Shown here: in pieces, positions 9,225 to 20,165 of the stretch | Layout of the letters: each line of letters starts with the position of its first letter | Numbering within the stretch: position 1 is the first letter of the stretch | NCBI RefSeq assembly: GCF_017743735.1 | Contig: NZ_JAGHRO010000003.1 | Span: 418,897 to 482,896, forward strand | Origin: Shimia sp. R9_2 | GTDB taxonomy: Bacteria > Pseudomonadota > Alphaproteobacteria > Rhodobacterales > Rhodobacteraceae | Reading direction: 5' to 3' | DNA length: 64,000 nt | Made by a program: the position numbers and the translations under genes | Notes under the pieces: generated by a model | Databases searched by the model: none | What the model was told of the DNA's origin: nothing | Seen by the model: only the letters and a program-made list of their open reading frames with translations

Positions 9225-9824
9225 ATGCTTGTTTTCTGGAACAAAAAACTTGTATTCCTATCGGTGCCCAAAACCGGCACCACCGCGATTGAGGCCGCTT
9301 TGGCCCCTGTGGCCGATATGGTGATTGCGAATCCCCCGGAGCTGAAACACGCGCCGGTCTATCGCTATAACCGCTTCTTCCGCCCGATGTTTGAACGCGC
9401 CTGCAACCGCGATGACATGGAACTCATGGCCGTGATGCGCGAACCTGTGAGCTGGCTGGCAAGCTGGTATCGGTATCGCCGCCGCGACAGTATGCGCGGC
9501 CATCGCAACTCCACCCATGACGTGAGCTTTGACGAATTTGTGCAGGAATATATGAAGGGCGACAAGAAAGCGCCGTTTGCCAATGTCGGCAGTCAGGCCA
9601 AGTTTCTGGAGCCGCGCCCCAATGGCGTGCAGGTCGATCATCTCTTCCGCTATGAGGATCAGCCCAAGATGCTCGCCTTTCTTGAGGCACGTCTGGATCA
9701 GAAGATCACTCTGGAGCGGCGCAACAGCTCCCCGTCGATGCCGCTTGATCTGCCTGAGGCCACCTTGGCGAAACTGCGCCGCAAATGCGCCGCAGAATTT
9801 GAGCTTTACGAAAGCCTGTCTTAA
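9225..9824 (+). CDS. Sulfotransferase-family protein
   Basis: A 199-residue soluble protein with the two PAPS-binding signatures of the sulfotransferase fold: VFLSVPKTGTTAIEAAL near residue 15 (5'-phosphosulfate loop, PKTGTT) and VMREPVSWLASWYRYRR near residue 70 (3'-phosphate loop with conserved Arg and Ser). It is shorter than most sulfotransferases (about 250-300), missing part of the C-terminal region. It would transfer sulfate from PAPS to a carbohydrate or other hydroxyl acceptor, which the sequence does not identify. Its stop codon overlaps the stop codon of convergent cckA by four bases. Confidence 0.8.
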   Translation: MLVFWNKKLVFLSVPKTGTTAIEAALAPVADMVIANPPELKHAPVYRYNRFFRPMFERACNRDDMELMAVMREPVSWLASWYRYRRRDSMRGHRNSTHDVSFDEFVQEYMKGDKKAPFANVGSQAKFLEPRPNGVQVDHLFRYEDQPKMLAFLEARLDQKITLERRNSSPSMPLDLPEATLAKLRRKCAAEFELYESLS

Positions 9825-12124
9825 CCGCTGATCCGCGCCTGCACCGCTTCGGTGAGATCGCCCAGCGAAAACGGCTTGGGCAGGAAGCTTGAGTTGTCGA
9901 TACGTGACTGATCGTCCGAAAAGCTGTCTTCCGCGTAACCTGACACAAAGATCACCGGCACTTCCGGATATTCAGAGCGTGCCTGACGCACCCAGGTTGG
10001 CCCGTCCATCCCTGGCATGATCACATCGCTGACAAAGACGTCGATGCCGGGCTGGTCTGCGGCCAAAATCTCCAAAGCCTCTTCACCGCTCGCAGCTTCG
10101 AGCACCGTGAAGCCCCGCATCTTGAGCGCGCGGGTCGCAAAGGAGCGCACCGGCGCCTCGTCTTCCACCAGAAGCACCACACCGCTGTGCTCCACCGCCG
10201 GCAGATCGGGGCGCTTTTCATCCAGCTCCGGCACAAACTCTTCCGCCGCGCCATAGGCCGGGAACATCAGCGTAAATGTGGTGCCCACCCCCTCGGTGCT
10301 GTCCACAAAAATGAACCCGCCGGTCTGTTTCACAATGCCATATGCGGTGCTGAGCCCAAGCCCGGTGCCCTCACCGGTTTTCTTGGTGGTGTAAAACGGC
10401 TCAAACACCTTCTGCATCTTGTCCTGCGGGATCCCGATGCCCTGATCGGCCACTTTGACCGCCACGTATTTGCCGACAGGAACCACAACACGGTCCCGCT
10501 CCAGCGGCGCATCCAAAGCAACCTCTTCAGTTGTGACACGGATTTCGCCGCCATCCGGCATCGCATCACGCGCATTCACCACGAGGTTCATCAGCACCTG
10601 CTCAAGCTGGCGCTTGTCTGCGCGGATCGACGGCAGCACCGGATCATTGCTCAGCGAAAGCGCCACGCGTTCCCCCACCAGCCGGTTCAGCAGATGGGTC
10701 AGATCCGCCAAAGTGTTGCGCAGATCAAGCACTTCGGGCCGCAGGTTCTGTTTGCGTGAAAACGCCAGCAGCTGCCCCACAAGTGCTGCGGCGCGGTTGG
10801 CGTTCTGGTTGATCTGGATGAGATCCGCATAATCCGCATCCCCCTGATCATGGCGCAGCAACAGCAGGTCACAATGCCCTGAAATCGCGGTCAAAAGATT
10901 GTTGAAATCGTGCGCCACACCGCCAGCCAGCTGGCCAATCGCCTGCATTTTCTGGCTTTGCACAAACTGCTTTTCCAGCGATTTGAATTCGGTTGCGTCG
11001 TTCAGAACCGCGATCAGGGATCGCCCGTTGCCTTCCACGATGCGGTTGAGGCTCACCTGCACGATGACTTCTTTGTCTTCGCGCTTCAGGCGCAGGAATT
11101 CGCTTTTCTTGGCAGATTTGCCCTGTGCAGCTTCCACCAGCCAATCCCGAATGGAGCGGCCAAGGCCTTCCATCAGATCGCTCATCACAGTGTCTTCGGT
11201 GATGTCCAGATGGATCAGGCTGCGCGCGGCACGGTTGGCCAGAACCACACGGCCCTCAGGCTCTAGCTTCACAATCGGCACCGGCAACTCATCAAACTGC
11301 ATCGCACCGCCGTGAGTCACAGGGGTTTCGGTTGGCAAAAGATAGATCTCACGACGGCCCGCCGTGGCATCATATTGCGCCACCAGACACTGCTGCTCAC
11401 CGCTTGAGGTGTGGATCACCGTCGCATCGCGCGGCTGCGCCACATCGGGGCCAAACACATCTGTCAGCGTCTTTTTACGTTCGCCGAGCAGCGCGCGCGC
11501 CGCGGCATTCATGAACAAAATCGTGCCGGTGCGCCCGGCAGTCAGCATCGGCAGCTTTGGCCCGGTGCCCGCAGCAGCGGCGTCTTTGGCCGGGTGGGTC
11601 TTGCTCATGGTCCAGAGCAGAATATCCTCGTCAACCAGCTGAACCTTGAGCCGCAACATATTGTCACGCAACACAAGTTCGTCTTCGTGCTTGCCTTCGG
11701 TCAAGCTGGTGGCAATGGCATCCGCGACCTTGTTTTCCGCATCCAGAACGTGACCGGCCAGCACATCCTGCATGGTCTCACGCGCATCCCCGCCCGCTTC
11801 CAGCGCTGTCTTGTTCGCATAAAGCACGCGACCTGCAAAATCGGTAACAAGCACCTGCTCTTCGGCATCCACATGCAGCTGGGTCAGCAGCTCAACAACG
11901 CCGTTTTGCACCGCACGGCGGCGCATCGACAGCGCCATGGTCACCGCACAGGCAAAGCCTGTCAGCCCGCTGGCAAACAGCATGATCAGCCGCAACATCT
12001 CGTTTTCGAGCATAAATGTCGTAGCCACCATGGCGAGCGCGGCAAAGGCGAGAAGTCCGGCGTGATGGGGAGTTGCTGCCTTTTTGCGGGGCAGCGGTTG
12101 CGCTGCATCGGTCGAGCTAGACAC
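9821..12124 (-). CDS. cckA: Hybrid histidine kinase CckA
   Basis: A 767-residue hybrid kinase that phosphorylates CtrA through the phosphotransferase ChpT; in rhodobacteria this pathway controls motility, gene transfer agents and related traits. Two membrane helices lie in residues 22-66, followed by PAS-like domains (about 85-170, 190-260 and 275-380). The DHp domain carries [11 protein letters not shown] with phospho-acceptor His405, the typical CckA H-box. The catalytic domain shows [18 protein letters not shown] and [18 protein letters not shown]. The C-terminal receiver (from about 640) has the phospho-acceptor Asp700 in [10 protein letters not shown] and Lys in LPKPF. A CtrA-type box lies 48 bases upstream of its start. 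Confidence 0.93.
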   Translation of the reverse strand: MSSSTDAAQPLPRKKAATPHHAGLLAFAALAMVATTFMLENEMLRLIMLFASGLTGFACAVTMALSMRRRAVQNGVVELLTQLHVDAEEQVLVTDFAGRVLYANKTALEAGGDARETMQDVLAGHVLDAENKVADAIATSLTEGKHEDELVLRDNMLRLKVQLVDEDILLWTMSKTHPAKDAAAAGTGPKLPMLTAGRTGTILFMNAAARALLGERKKTLTDVFGPDVAQPRDATVIHTSSGEQQCLVAQYDATAGRREIYLLPTETPVTHGGAMQFDELPVPIVKLEPEGRVVLANRAARSLIHLDITEDTVMSDLMEGLGRSIRDWLVEAAQGKSAKKSEFLRLKREDKEVIVQVSLNRIVEGNGRSLIAVLNDATEFKSLEKQFVQSQKMQAIGQLAGGVAHDFNNLLTAISGHCDLLLLRHDQGDADYADLIQINQNANRAAALVGQLLAFSRKQNLRPEVLDLRNTLADLTHLLNRLVGERVALSLSNDPVLPSIRADKRQLEQVLMNLVVNARDAMPDGGEIRVTTEEVALDAPLERDRVVVPVGKYVAVKVADQGIGIPQDKMQKVFEPFYTTKKTGEGTGLGLSTAYGIVKQTGGFIFVDSTEGVGTTFTLMFPAYGAAEEFVPELDEKRPDLPAVEHSGVVLLVEDEAPVRSFATRALKMRGFTVLEAASGEEALEILAADQPGIDVFVSDVIMPGMDGPTWVRQARSEYPEVPVIFVSGYAEDSFSDDQSRIDNSSFLPKPFSLGDLTEAVQARISG

Positions 12125-12171
12125 GTTTGCACCTACTGTTTTTGGTTTTCGTTAATATGCGCGAAATATCC

Positions 12172-12187
12172 TTAATCACGCATTAAC
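12172..12187 (-). promoter_or_regulatory. CtrA-type binding site upstream of cckA
   Basis: TTAATCACGCATTAAC on the plus strand is an exact match to the CtrA consensus TTAA-N7-TTAAC. It lies in the 90-base space between cckA and the rRNA methyltransferase, 48 bases before the cckA start. A CtrA site here would put the kinase under control of its own target. Confidence 0.65.
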
Positions 12188-12214
12188 GATAACTGAGGAT
12201 TCATCTATTCTACC

Positions 12215-13362
12215 TTATTTTCGACGCAAAACCGCGTCAAAAAATCCGTCGCCGCCATCAGCAAATGAATACTGCCGCGACGAGAGCGTCTCCCACCCCG
12301 GATGACGGTCGTGGAAGGCGTTGATTTGCGCCATATTTTCGGCCTCAAGGAAAGAGCATGTGGCATAGGCCAGCACGCCATCCTCTGCGACCAAACTCTG
12401 TGCCTGATCCAGAATCCCCGCCTGAATTCGGGTCAGATCCGCCAGATCGTCTTGGCTAAATCGCCACTTCGCATCCGGTGTACGCCGCCATGTTCCGCTG
12501 CCCGAACAGGGTGCATCACAGAGCACCAGATCATAAGGCGCATGTGTCTGCGGCGCATCCACCAAGCTGACTTTCAAGCCTGCGCGTTTGGCCCGTTCCG
12601 GCAAATCCGCCATCCGGCGCGGGGCTGCATCATGGGCATAAAACTGCCCCTTCACCTGCCCCGCCATGGCAAGGGTTTTGCCCCCACCACCCGCGCAGTA
12701 ATCCAGAACTTTCATGCCTTTGGCCAGCGGCAGCTCTGCCACCATCGCCTGTGAGGCCGCATCCTGCAGCTCCACAGCGCCGTTCAGATAAGGTGCTGCC
12801 TGCCGAATGCGCCGCGCGCCCTCCGTGACCTCCAGCGCTGTGTCCACAAGCGCCACCGCGCGCGTCGCAACACCCTCCGCATCCAAGGCCGCCTGCGCCT
12901 CTGCCACAGTGGATTTCGCAAGGTTCACGCGCAGAAACACCGGCGCACGCGCACGCATCTGCTCAAGCGTTTCATCAAATTGCCCACCAAGACTTTCTCG
13001 TAACAGCTCAACCAGCCAGTCCGGCACATCCAAGGGCAAATCTGTTGCTGGAGCCGCGATTTCAGCATCCTCCAAAGCAGCAGGTGCATAGGCCGTCCCC
13101 GTGAACAACGCCGCCAGATCAGCCCCCTGCGCCCGCAGAACCCCGACCATGAGCCCGCGCCCGCTCAGCCCGCCGCCCAGATGAGCCGCCGAATTGCGCT
13201 GACGCAACGCATCAAACACATGGTCGCGGATTGCTGCCCGATCTTTGGAGCCCGCAAACCGGCTGCGTCTTGCCCAGCCGGTCAGGGATTTCTCTGCTGG
13301 CGCGCCTTCAAGGATCTGATCCAGAACCTCAATCGCCGCCTGAACGCGCGCCGCCGGTGTCA

Positions 13363-13363
<1 letters not shown>
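12215..13363 (-). CDS. RsmB/NOP-family rRNA (cytosine-C5) methyltransferase
   Basis: A 382-residue SAM-dependent methyltransferase of the RsmB/Sun group, which makes m5C in 16S rRNA. Key motifs are motif I VLDYCAGGGGKTLAMA (SAM binding), motif IV DAPCSGSGTWRRTPD and motif VI YATCSFLEAEN, containing the two catalytic cysteines (PCSG and TCS). An N-terminal helical region of about 150 residues is present but less like NusB than in RsmB itself. Its ATG overlaps the last base of the guaB stop (TGATG), so it is probably translated from the guaB messenger. The exact rRNA position is inferred only from family membership. Confidence 0.87.
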
Positions 13364-14937
<1,574 letters not shown>

Positions 14938-15031
14938 TCACGCTTGCGCCAGTTCGCTCGTATTGGCCCAATAATACGGGTCAGGAATAGTGGACTGGAG
15001 TAACATTTAAGGCGCTACTAAACAGAGCTCC

Positions 15032-15589
15032 ATGAAGGAAAATCAAACCCTCTTGCGCTCTTGGAGGAGACACATTCTTGAGGCTGCTGTTATCGCCACC
15101 TGCATGTTTTTTGTGGTCATGCTTTCGCGGCATTACTTGGCCTTTACAAGTCCAGGCCAGTCTCACGCTCATCTAAACATCGGCGATGTCATCTGTATCG
15201 TCATGTCTCTGTCGATTTTCTCAGTGTATCTTAAGTACCGTATTGGCCCCGAAACTCGCGCCCGACAAATCTTTCGCCCGACACGCGCCCGCCTAGTCAC
15301 CGCTTTGGGAATTTGGTTGTTTTTGCCTGCAGGCTTCTTTTGGGGATTTCCAATCCCATTTTCGCTCCTCCTCATGAACTTCACACAAAATCTTGTTTCC
15401 GGCGAGATTACCCGCAGCTTGGGTGACATGAGAATACTGGCCAGCGGTGCGCTAGTGTGGAGCTACTGTTTGTCTTGCCTGATCGTTTCCAGTACCAGAT
15501 TGGGCATAGCTCGAATTGGTCTCACCGCAATCGGCTGGAACCTCACTGCAGCTTTCCTTCTGACGATCACCGGCAGCCAAGGCATCTGA
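15032..15589 (+). CDS. Hypothetical multi-pass membrane protein
   Basis: A 185-residue protein that I do not recognise. It has a basic N-terminus (RSWRRH) followed by four probable membrane segments, at about residues 15-33, 51-67, 88-112 and 133-152, with a weaker one near 160-180. Between the second and third is a basic stretch (YRIGPETRARQIFRPTRAR), expected in the cytoplasm. Codon use has lower GC than its neighbours (many TTG, CTT and AAA codons), which may mean lineage-specific or transferred DNA. It stands alone between guaB (divergent) and the ASKHA gene, with no operon partner. Confidence 0.6.
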   Translation: MKENQTLLRSWRRHILEAAVIATCMFFVVMLSRHYLAFTSPGQSHAHLNIGDVICIVMSLSIFSVYLKYRIGPETRARQIFRPTRARLVTALGIWLFLPAGFFWGFPIPFSLLLMNFTQNLVSGEITRSLGDMRILASGALVWSYCLSCLIVSSTRLGIARIGLTAIGWNLTAAFLLTITGSQGI

Positions 15590-15731
15590 GCCCCCCGGTC
15601 ATTTTTCGCGCATCCATCGCAATTTACGCCTGACCGTGCCGCCCACAGACCAATCCATGCCGCTCCTTGTCATTCCCGCCTGCGCACGCCAGATATGCTC
15701 TCAGACACGCGAACAGACCCAAGGCACTCCA

Positions 15732-17777
15732 ATGAGCAGCGATCCACTTGTGATTTTCACTCCCTCCGGCAAGCGCGGCAACTTCCCGGTCGGCACTCCC
15801 ATTCTCACCGCCGCGCGCCAGCTTGGCGTCGATCTGGACAGTGTTTGCGGCGGGCGTGGCGTCTGCTCCAAATGTCAGATCACCCCGTCTTATGGCGAAT
15901 TTCCCAAGCACGGCGTGACCGTCGCGGATGATGCCCTTTCTGAATGGAACGCGGTTGAGCAGCGCTATGACGACAAGCGTGGCCTCACCAAAGGCCGCCG
16001 CCTGGGCTGCCAGGCCACCGTTCAAGGCGACGTGGTGATTGATGTTCCAGCCGAGAGCCAGGTCCACAAACAGGTGGTGCGCAAACGCGCCGAGGTGCGT
16101 GACATCACGCTCAATGCCACCGTCTCGCTCAGCTATGTTGAGGTGGAAGAGCCTGACATGCACAAGCCCTCCGGCGATCTGGAACGACTGCTGACCGCGC
16201 TGAAGGCGGCGACAGGCCATGCAGAAATCGCGGTAGACACCCATCTTCTGCGCCCGCTGCAGCCGCTCCTGCGCAAAGGCAACTGGGCCGTGACCGCCGC
16301 GCTGCATCAGGGCCACAACGACAGCACCCCGCGCGTGATTGCGCTTTGGCCCGGCTATTTCGAAGGGCCGATCTACGGCCTCGCCGTTGACCTTGGCTCC
16401 ACCACCATCGCAGGCCACCTCTGTGATCTCTCCTCCGGCGAAGTGGTGGCCTCCTCCGGCCTAATGAACCCGCAAATCCGCTTTGGCGAAGACCTCATGA
16501 GCCGCGTCAGCTACGCCATGATGAACAAAGGCGGCGATCTGGAAATGACCGAGGCCGTGCGCGAAGGTCTCAACCAGCTGGTTGTGGACATCGCCCAGGA
16601 GGCCAACATCGAGACCAGCCAGATCCTCGATGCGGTCTTTGTGATGAACCCGGTGATGCACCACCTGTTCCTAGGCATCGACCCGTTTGAACTGGGTCAG
16701 GCGCCTTTTGCGCTTGCCACCTCTGACGCGCTCGAACTTTTGGCCTCCGATCTTGGCCTCACCATCGCGCCGGGCACCCGCGCCTATCTGCTGCCCTGTA
16801 TCGCAGGTCACGTGGGCGCTGATGCCGCAGGCGTTGCGCTCTCCGAGGCGCCCGACAAATCCGAAGACCTCGTTCTGGTGGTCGATGTGGGCACCAACGC
16901 CGAAATCCTGCTGGGTGACAAAGACGGCGTTCTGGCTTGTTCCTCCCCCACCGGCCCTGCGTTCGAAGGCGCACAGATCAGCGCAGGCCAGCGCGCCGCG
17001 CCCGGGGCCATTGAACGAGTGGAAATTGATCCCGTCACCAAAGAGCCACGCTTCCGCGTGATCGGCTGTGAGCTCTGGTCTGATGACGAAGGCTTTGCCG
17101 CCGCTGTCGCGGGCACCGGCATCACCGGCATCTGCGGCTCCGGCATCATCGAAGTGATCGCCGAAATGCGCCTTGCAGGTCTGGTGGATGCCTCCGGCCT
17201 CATCGGCTCTGCCGAGCAAACCGGCACCGCCCGCTGTTTTGCGGACGGGCGCACCAACTCCTACACCCTGTGGGAAGGCGACGCGGATCAGAAATCCGTC
17301 ACCGTCACCAACGGCGACATCCGCGCCATCCAGATGGCCAAAGCCGCGCTTTATTCCGGCGCCCGCCTGCTGATGGACAAACGCGGCGTCGATCAGGTCG
17401 ACCGCGTTGTGCTCGCCGGGGCCTTTGGTGCGCATATCTCCGCGAAACACGCCGTGGTGCTGGGCATGATCCCAGACTGCACGCTGGAGAAAGTCACCTC
17501 AGCAGGCAACGCCGCTGGCACCGGCGCGCGCATTGCCCTGCTCAACCGCGAAGCGCGCGGGCAGATCGAAACCCTTGTGCGCCAGATCGAGAAGATCGAA
17601 ACCGCCGTGGAGCCGCGCTTTCAGGAGCATTTCGTCAATGCCTCCGCCATGCCGAACTCCTCTGATCCCTTCCCGATCCTGCGCACCGTAGTCGATCTGC
17701 CAGAGGTGAGTTTCAACACAGGTGGCGGCGATGGCGGAGCCGCTGGCGGCGGACGCCGCAGACGCCGGCGCGGCTGA
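15732..17777 (+). CDS. Ferredoxin/ASKHA corrinoid-activation protein (RACo/RamA-like)
   Basis: A 681-residue protein with an N-terminal [2Fe-2S] ferredoxin domain (Cys39, Cys45, Cys48 in CGGRGVCSKC and Cys93 in GCQA), a linker, and a large C-terminal domain of the ASKHA fold (YGLAVDLGSTTIAGHL, VVDVGTNAEILLG, CGSGIIEVIAEM, VLAGAFGAHI). Proteins of this kind (RACo, DUF4445) use ATP to reactivate the cobalt of corrinoid methyltransferase proteins by one-electron reduction. No corrinoid protein or methyltransferase gene is in the window, so the partner is elsewhere. The C-terminus is an unusual Gly/Arg tail (GGGDGGAAGGGRRRRRRG). ATG 15732 is chosen because the ferredoxin strand begins just after it. 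Confidence 0.85.
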   Translation: MSSDPLVIFTPSGKRGNFPVGTPILTAARQLGVDLDSVCGGRGVCSKCQITPSYGEFPKHGVTVADDALSEWNAVEQRYDDKRGLTKGRRLGCQATVQGDVVIDVPAESQVHKQVVRKRAEVRDITLNATVSLSYVEVEEPDMHKPSGDLERLLTALKAATGHAEIAVDTHLLRPLQPLLRKGNWAVTAALHQGHNDSTPRVIALWPGYFEGPIYGLAVDLGSTTIAGHLCDLSSGEVVASSGLMNPQIRFGEDLMSRVSYAMMNKGGDLEMTEAVREGLNQLVVDIAQEANIETSQILDAVFVMNPVMHHLFLGIDPFELGQAPFALATSDALELLASDLGLTIAPGTRAYLLPCIAGHVGADAAGVALSEAPDKSEDLVLVVDVGTNAEILLGDKDGVLACSSPTGPAFEGAQISAGQRAAPGAIERVEIDPVTKEPRFRVIGCELWSDDEGFAAAVAGTGITGICGSGIIEVIAEMRLAGLVDASGLIGSAEQTGTARCFADGRTNSYTLWEGDADQKSVTVTNGDIRAIQMAKAALYSGARLLMDKRGVDQVDRVVLAGAFGAHISAKHAVVLGMIPDCTLEKVTSAGNAAGTGARIALLNREARGQIETLVRQIEKIETAVEPRFQEHFVNASAMPNSSDPFPILRTVVDLPEVSFNTGGGDGGAAGGGRRRRRRG

Positions 17778-17915
17778 CACGCGCCTATACACCTTCATCC
17801 TTGCGGCCAGCCATATGGCCGTGGGGATCGCGCAGAGGACGCTAGGTATCTCATTCCCGAATTGTCCCCAACCCCATTCAGGCCTAGTCTTTAGACTGGT
17901 GAGGGAGTGGGTTTC

Positions 17916-19094
17916 ATGGCGCGTAAACTGATCATCTGTCTGGACGGCACAGGCAACGAAGTCGAGAAAAACGAAAGCAATATTCTCCGCCTCTACAAGT
18001 GCCTCAAACATGACGAGCAGCAGCTTGTTTATTACGAGCCGGGCGTCGGCACCCTGTCCACCAGACCTTTCGCACGCGGCCATTTCTCAAAAATCAAACT
18101 GCTTCTGGGGCTGGCCACCGGCCTTGGGTTGCACCAGAACGTCATGCACGCCTATTCCTTCCTCTGTGAAAACTACCGCGATGGCGACCAGCTCTATTTC
18201 TTTGGCTATTCCCGTGGCGCCTACACCGCGCGTGTGCTCGCGGGCTTCATCAATGACTTCGGTCTGGTCGCGCCCCATGAGCTGCATCTGGTTGGCCCGG
18301 TGTTCAAAGCCTGGCGCAAACTGCGCACGGACAGCGACTCCAAAGACTATGCCACCCTGCGCATCTCCGAACAGTTCTTCCACATGCGCCACCCCTCGAT
18401 CCGCTTTCTGGGGCTTTGGGACACGGTCAGCTCCATGATCCGACTGCGCCTGAGATGGGGCAGCCTGATCGAATTTGGCAGCCACTCCAGCGTGGATGAA
18501 AACCCAAGCGTCAAGGCCGTGCGCCACGTGCTCGCCATCGACGAAACCCGCCGCTTTTTCCGCCATCAATTCTGGAAACCCGGGCAGAAATACTACGGCA
18601 ACCGTTTCAAAAAGAAATCCGATCCACCAGATCAGGACGTCAAACAGGTCTGGTTTGTCGGCACCCACACTGACGTGGCTGGATCTGTTACCGAAAAAGA
18701 GGCCGGCCTCGCAAAGGTAACAATGCAATGGATGCGCGAAGAGCTTGATGGCCTCGACAGCGACAGCACCCTGCTGTTCCGCGATATTTTCTACAACCGC
18801 TATGTGCAGGGCAAAGAGGATGAGGTCACCAAACGGATGGGGCTGGAGATCTCCTCACCCGATGCCAAAGCCCCGATCCACAGCCAGATGAAGCTGCACA
18901 AATTCTGGCCCATTCTGGAGGTCTTCCCCCGTCTGGTCAGCCGCAGCCGTCACCCCGATCAGAAGGGCTGGTTTGGCTACTACCTGCCCCTCGCCCAGCC
19001 CCGCTACATCGCACCGGGCTCAGACATCCATCCCACTGTGGCGGAACGCAAATCTGACCCGGCCACAAACTATGATCCGCCCAACTTGCCGTGA
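17916..19094 (+). CDS. DUF2235 alpha/beta-hydrolase
   Basis: A 392-residue protein of the DUF2235 family, predicted alpha/beta hydrolases; the best-studied members are type VI secretion phospholipase effectors (Tle1 family). The start is RKLIICLDGTGNEVEK, with the conserved DGTGN, and the nucleophile elbow is FFGYSRGAYTARVLAGFI (GYSRG, Ser nucleophile). Other family blocks are IRFLGLWDTVSS and VWFVGTHTDVAGS. No signal peptide, VgrG or immunity gene is nearby, so a housekeeping role is as likely as a secreted toxin. ATG 17916 has GGGAG upstream and is preferred to the GTG three codons earlier. Confidence 0.82.
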   Translation: MARKLIICLDGTGNEVEKNESNILRLYKCLKHDEQQLVYYEPGVGTLSTRPFARGHFSKIKLLLGLATGLGLHQNVMHAYSFLCENYRDGDQLYFFGYSRGAYTARVLAGFINDFGLVAPHELHLVGPVFKAWRKLRTDSDSKDYATLRISEQFFHMRHPSIRFLGLWDTVSSMIRLRLRWGSLIEFGSHSSVDENPSVKAVRHVLAIDETRRFFRHQFWKPGQKYYGNRFKKKSDPPDQDVKQVWFVGTHTDVAGSVTEKEAGLAKVTMQWMREELDGLDSDSTLLFRDIFYNRYVQGKEDEVTKRMGLEISSPDAKAPIHSQMKLHKFWPILEVFPRLVSRSRHPDQKGWFGYYLPLAQPRYIAPGSDIHPTVAERKSDPATNYDPPNLP

Positions 19095-19195
19095 TCTCAG
19101 AATGCCGTCTTGCGCCACCAGCCACGCGGCAAAAAGAATGCCCCGCCCGCCACTTGACCTTCGGACGGGTTAGAAGTAGCTCTGCCAACCAGAGC

Positions 19196-19269
19196 GCGGG
19201 TATGGTGAAATGGTATCATGCGAGCTTCCCAAGCTTAAGGTGCGGGTTCGATTCCCGCTACCCGCTCCA
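19196..19269 (+). tRNA. tRNA-Gly(CCC)
   Basis: A 74-base cloverleaf: acceptor GCGGGTA/TACCCGC, D-arm with AATGGTA loop, anticodon loop TTCCCAA (anticodon CCC at 19228-19230, decoding GGG), TTCGATT T-loop with a GCGGG/CCCGC stem, discriminator T and an encoded CCA. A plausible promoter (TTGACC at 19154, TAGCTC at 19177) lies just upstream. The pattern of bases resembles bacterial tRNA-Gly(CCC) closely. Confidence 0.95.
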
Positions 19270-19399
19270 ACTCCACCAATTTGATGTCGCCTGCCGGAAT
19301 GCTACGCCGCGTCTCGGTCATGTTGCGTAAGGTCATGTTTGCTGCCCACCTGACGTGCAGGTAAAGTTTCCTGCAAACATCCAAACCTATGAGCCTTCC

Positions 19400-20113
19400 A
19401 TGTCTACCGTGACCTATGAAACCCGCGGCAAAACCGCGATCCTCACGCTGAACAATGGCGAAAACCGTCAGAACCCGGCCTTCGCCACAGCCATGCTGGA
19501 TGCCTTGCAGCAAGCTGAGGACGACAAATCCATCCGCGCTGTTGTGATCACCTCCAGTGATGAGAAAAACTGGTCCCAGGGCGTCGATCTCAACTGGCTG
19601 ATGGCCGCCAAACAGGCAGGCAAAGTTGATGACATGCGCGCCTTCATGAACGGCATGAACGAGGTTTTTGCCCGCGTTCTGACCTTTCCGATGCCAGTGA
19701 TCGCCGCGATCACAGGGCATGCCTTTGGCAATGGCGCCATGCTGGCCTGCGCCTGCGATTTCCGCTTCATGCGCGCGGATCGCGGCTATTTCTGCTTCCC
19801 GGAAGTGGATATCAACATCCCCTTCTTGCCCTCCATGATCGCCTATGTGCGCAAAGCCATCCCCGAATACCGCTTCAACGAGATGAAGCTGACCGGCCGC
19901 CGTGTCACCGCCCCCGAACTTGAGGCCGACCACGTGCTGACCGCTGCGCCTGATGCAGAGGCGACCCTGACAGCGGCGCTGGAATTTGCCGCGACTTTCT
20001 CCAAAGGGCGCGCGATCTTTGGCGAGCACAAACGCCGGATGCACAAGGACATCCTTGAAACCATGGCACGTGACGACGCGCCCCTGATCGAGGCGCTGAA
20101 GCTCACCGTTTGA
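19400..20113 (+). CDS. Enoyl-CoA hydratase/isomerase family protein, delta3-delta2-enoyl-CoA isomerase-like
   Basis: A 237-residue crotonase-fold enzyme. The oxyanion-hole motif is GHAFGNGAMLACACDFRFM, and the following RGYFCFPEVDINIPFLPSM resembles the delta3,delta2-enoyl-CoA isomerases that move double bonds during unsaturated fatty acid beta-oxidation. No second catalytic Glu typical of true hydratases is evident, which supports an isomerase or other crotonase reaction. ATG 19400 is chosen; an upstream GTG at 19355 would add 15 residues. It is convergent with pgi and unconnected to other fatty-acid genes here. Confidence 0.82.
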   Translation: MSTVTYETRGKTAILTLNNGENRQNPAFATAMLDALQQAEDDKSIRAVVITSSDEKNWSQGVDLNWLMAAKQAGKVDDMRAFMNGMNEVFARVLTFPMPVIAAITGHAFGNGAMLACACDFRFMRADRGYFCFPEVDINIPFLPSMIAYVRKAIPEYRFNEMKLTGRRVTAPELEADHVLTAAPDAEATLTAALEFAATFSKGRAIFGEHKRRMHKDILETMARDDAPLIEALKLTV

Positions 20114-20118
20114 GGAAC

Positions 20119-20160
20119 ATCTGGCCGCTGCTTACGGGCTGCAAACCTGCGCGGCCAGAT
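20119..20160. terminator. Inverted repeat between convergent isomerase and pgi genes
   Basis: Perfect ten-base stem ATCTGGCCGC / GCGGCCAGAT around a 22-base loop in the 52-base gap between two convergent stop codons. No U-tract is present on either strand, so it may block read-through in both directions or simply be a structural element. Confidence 0.4.
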
Positions 20161-20165
20161 CCATA

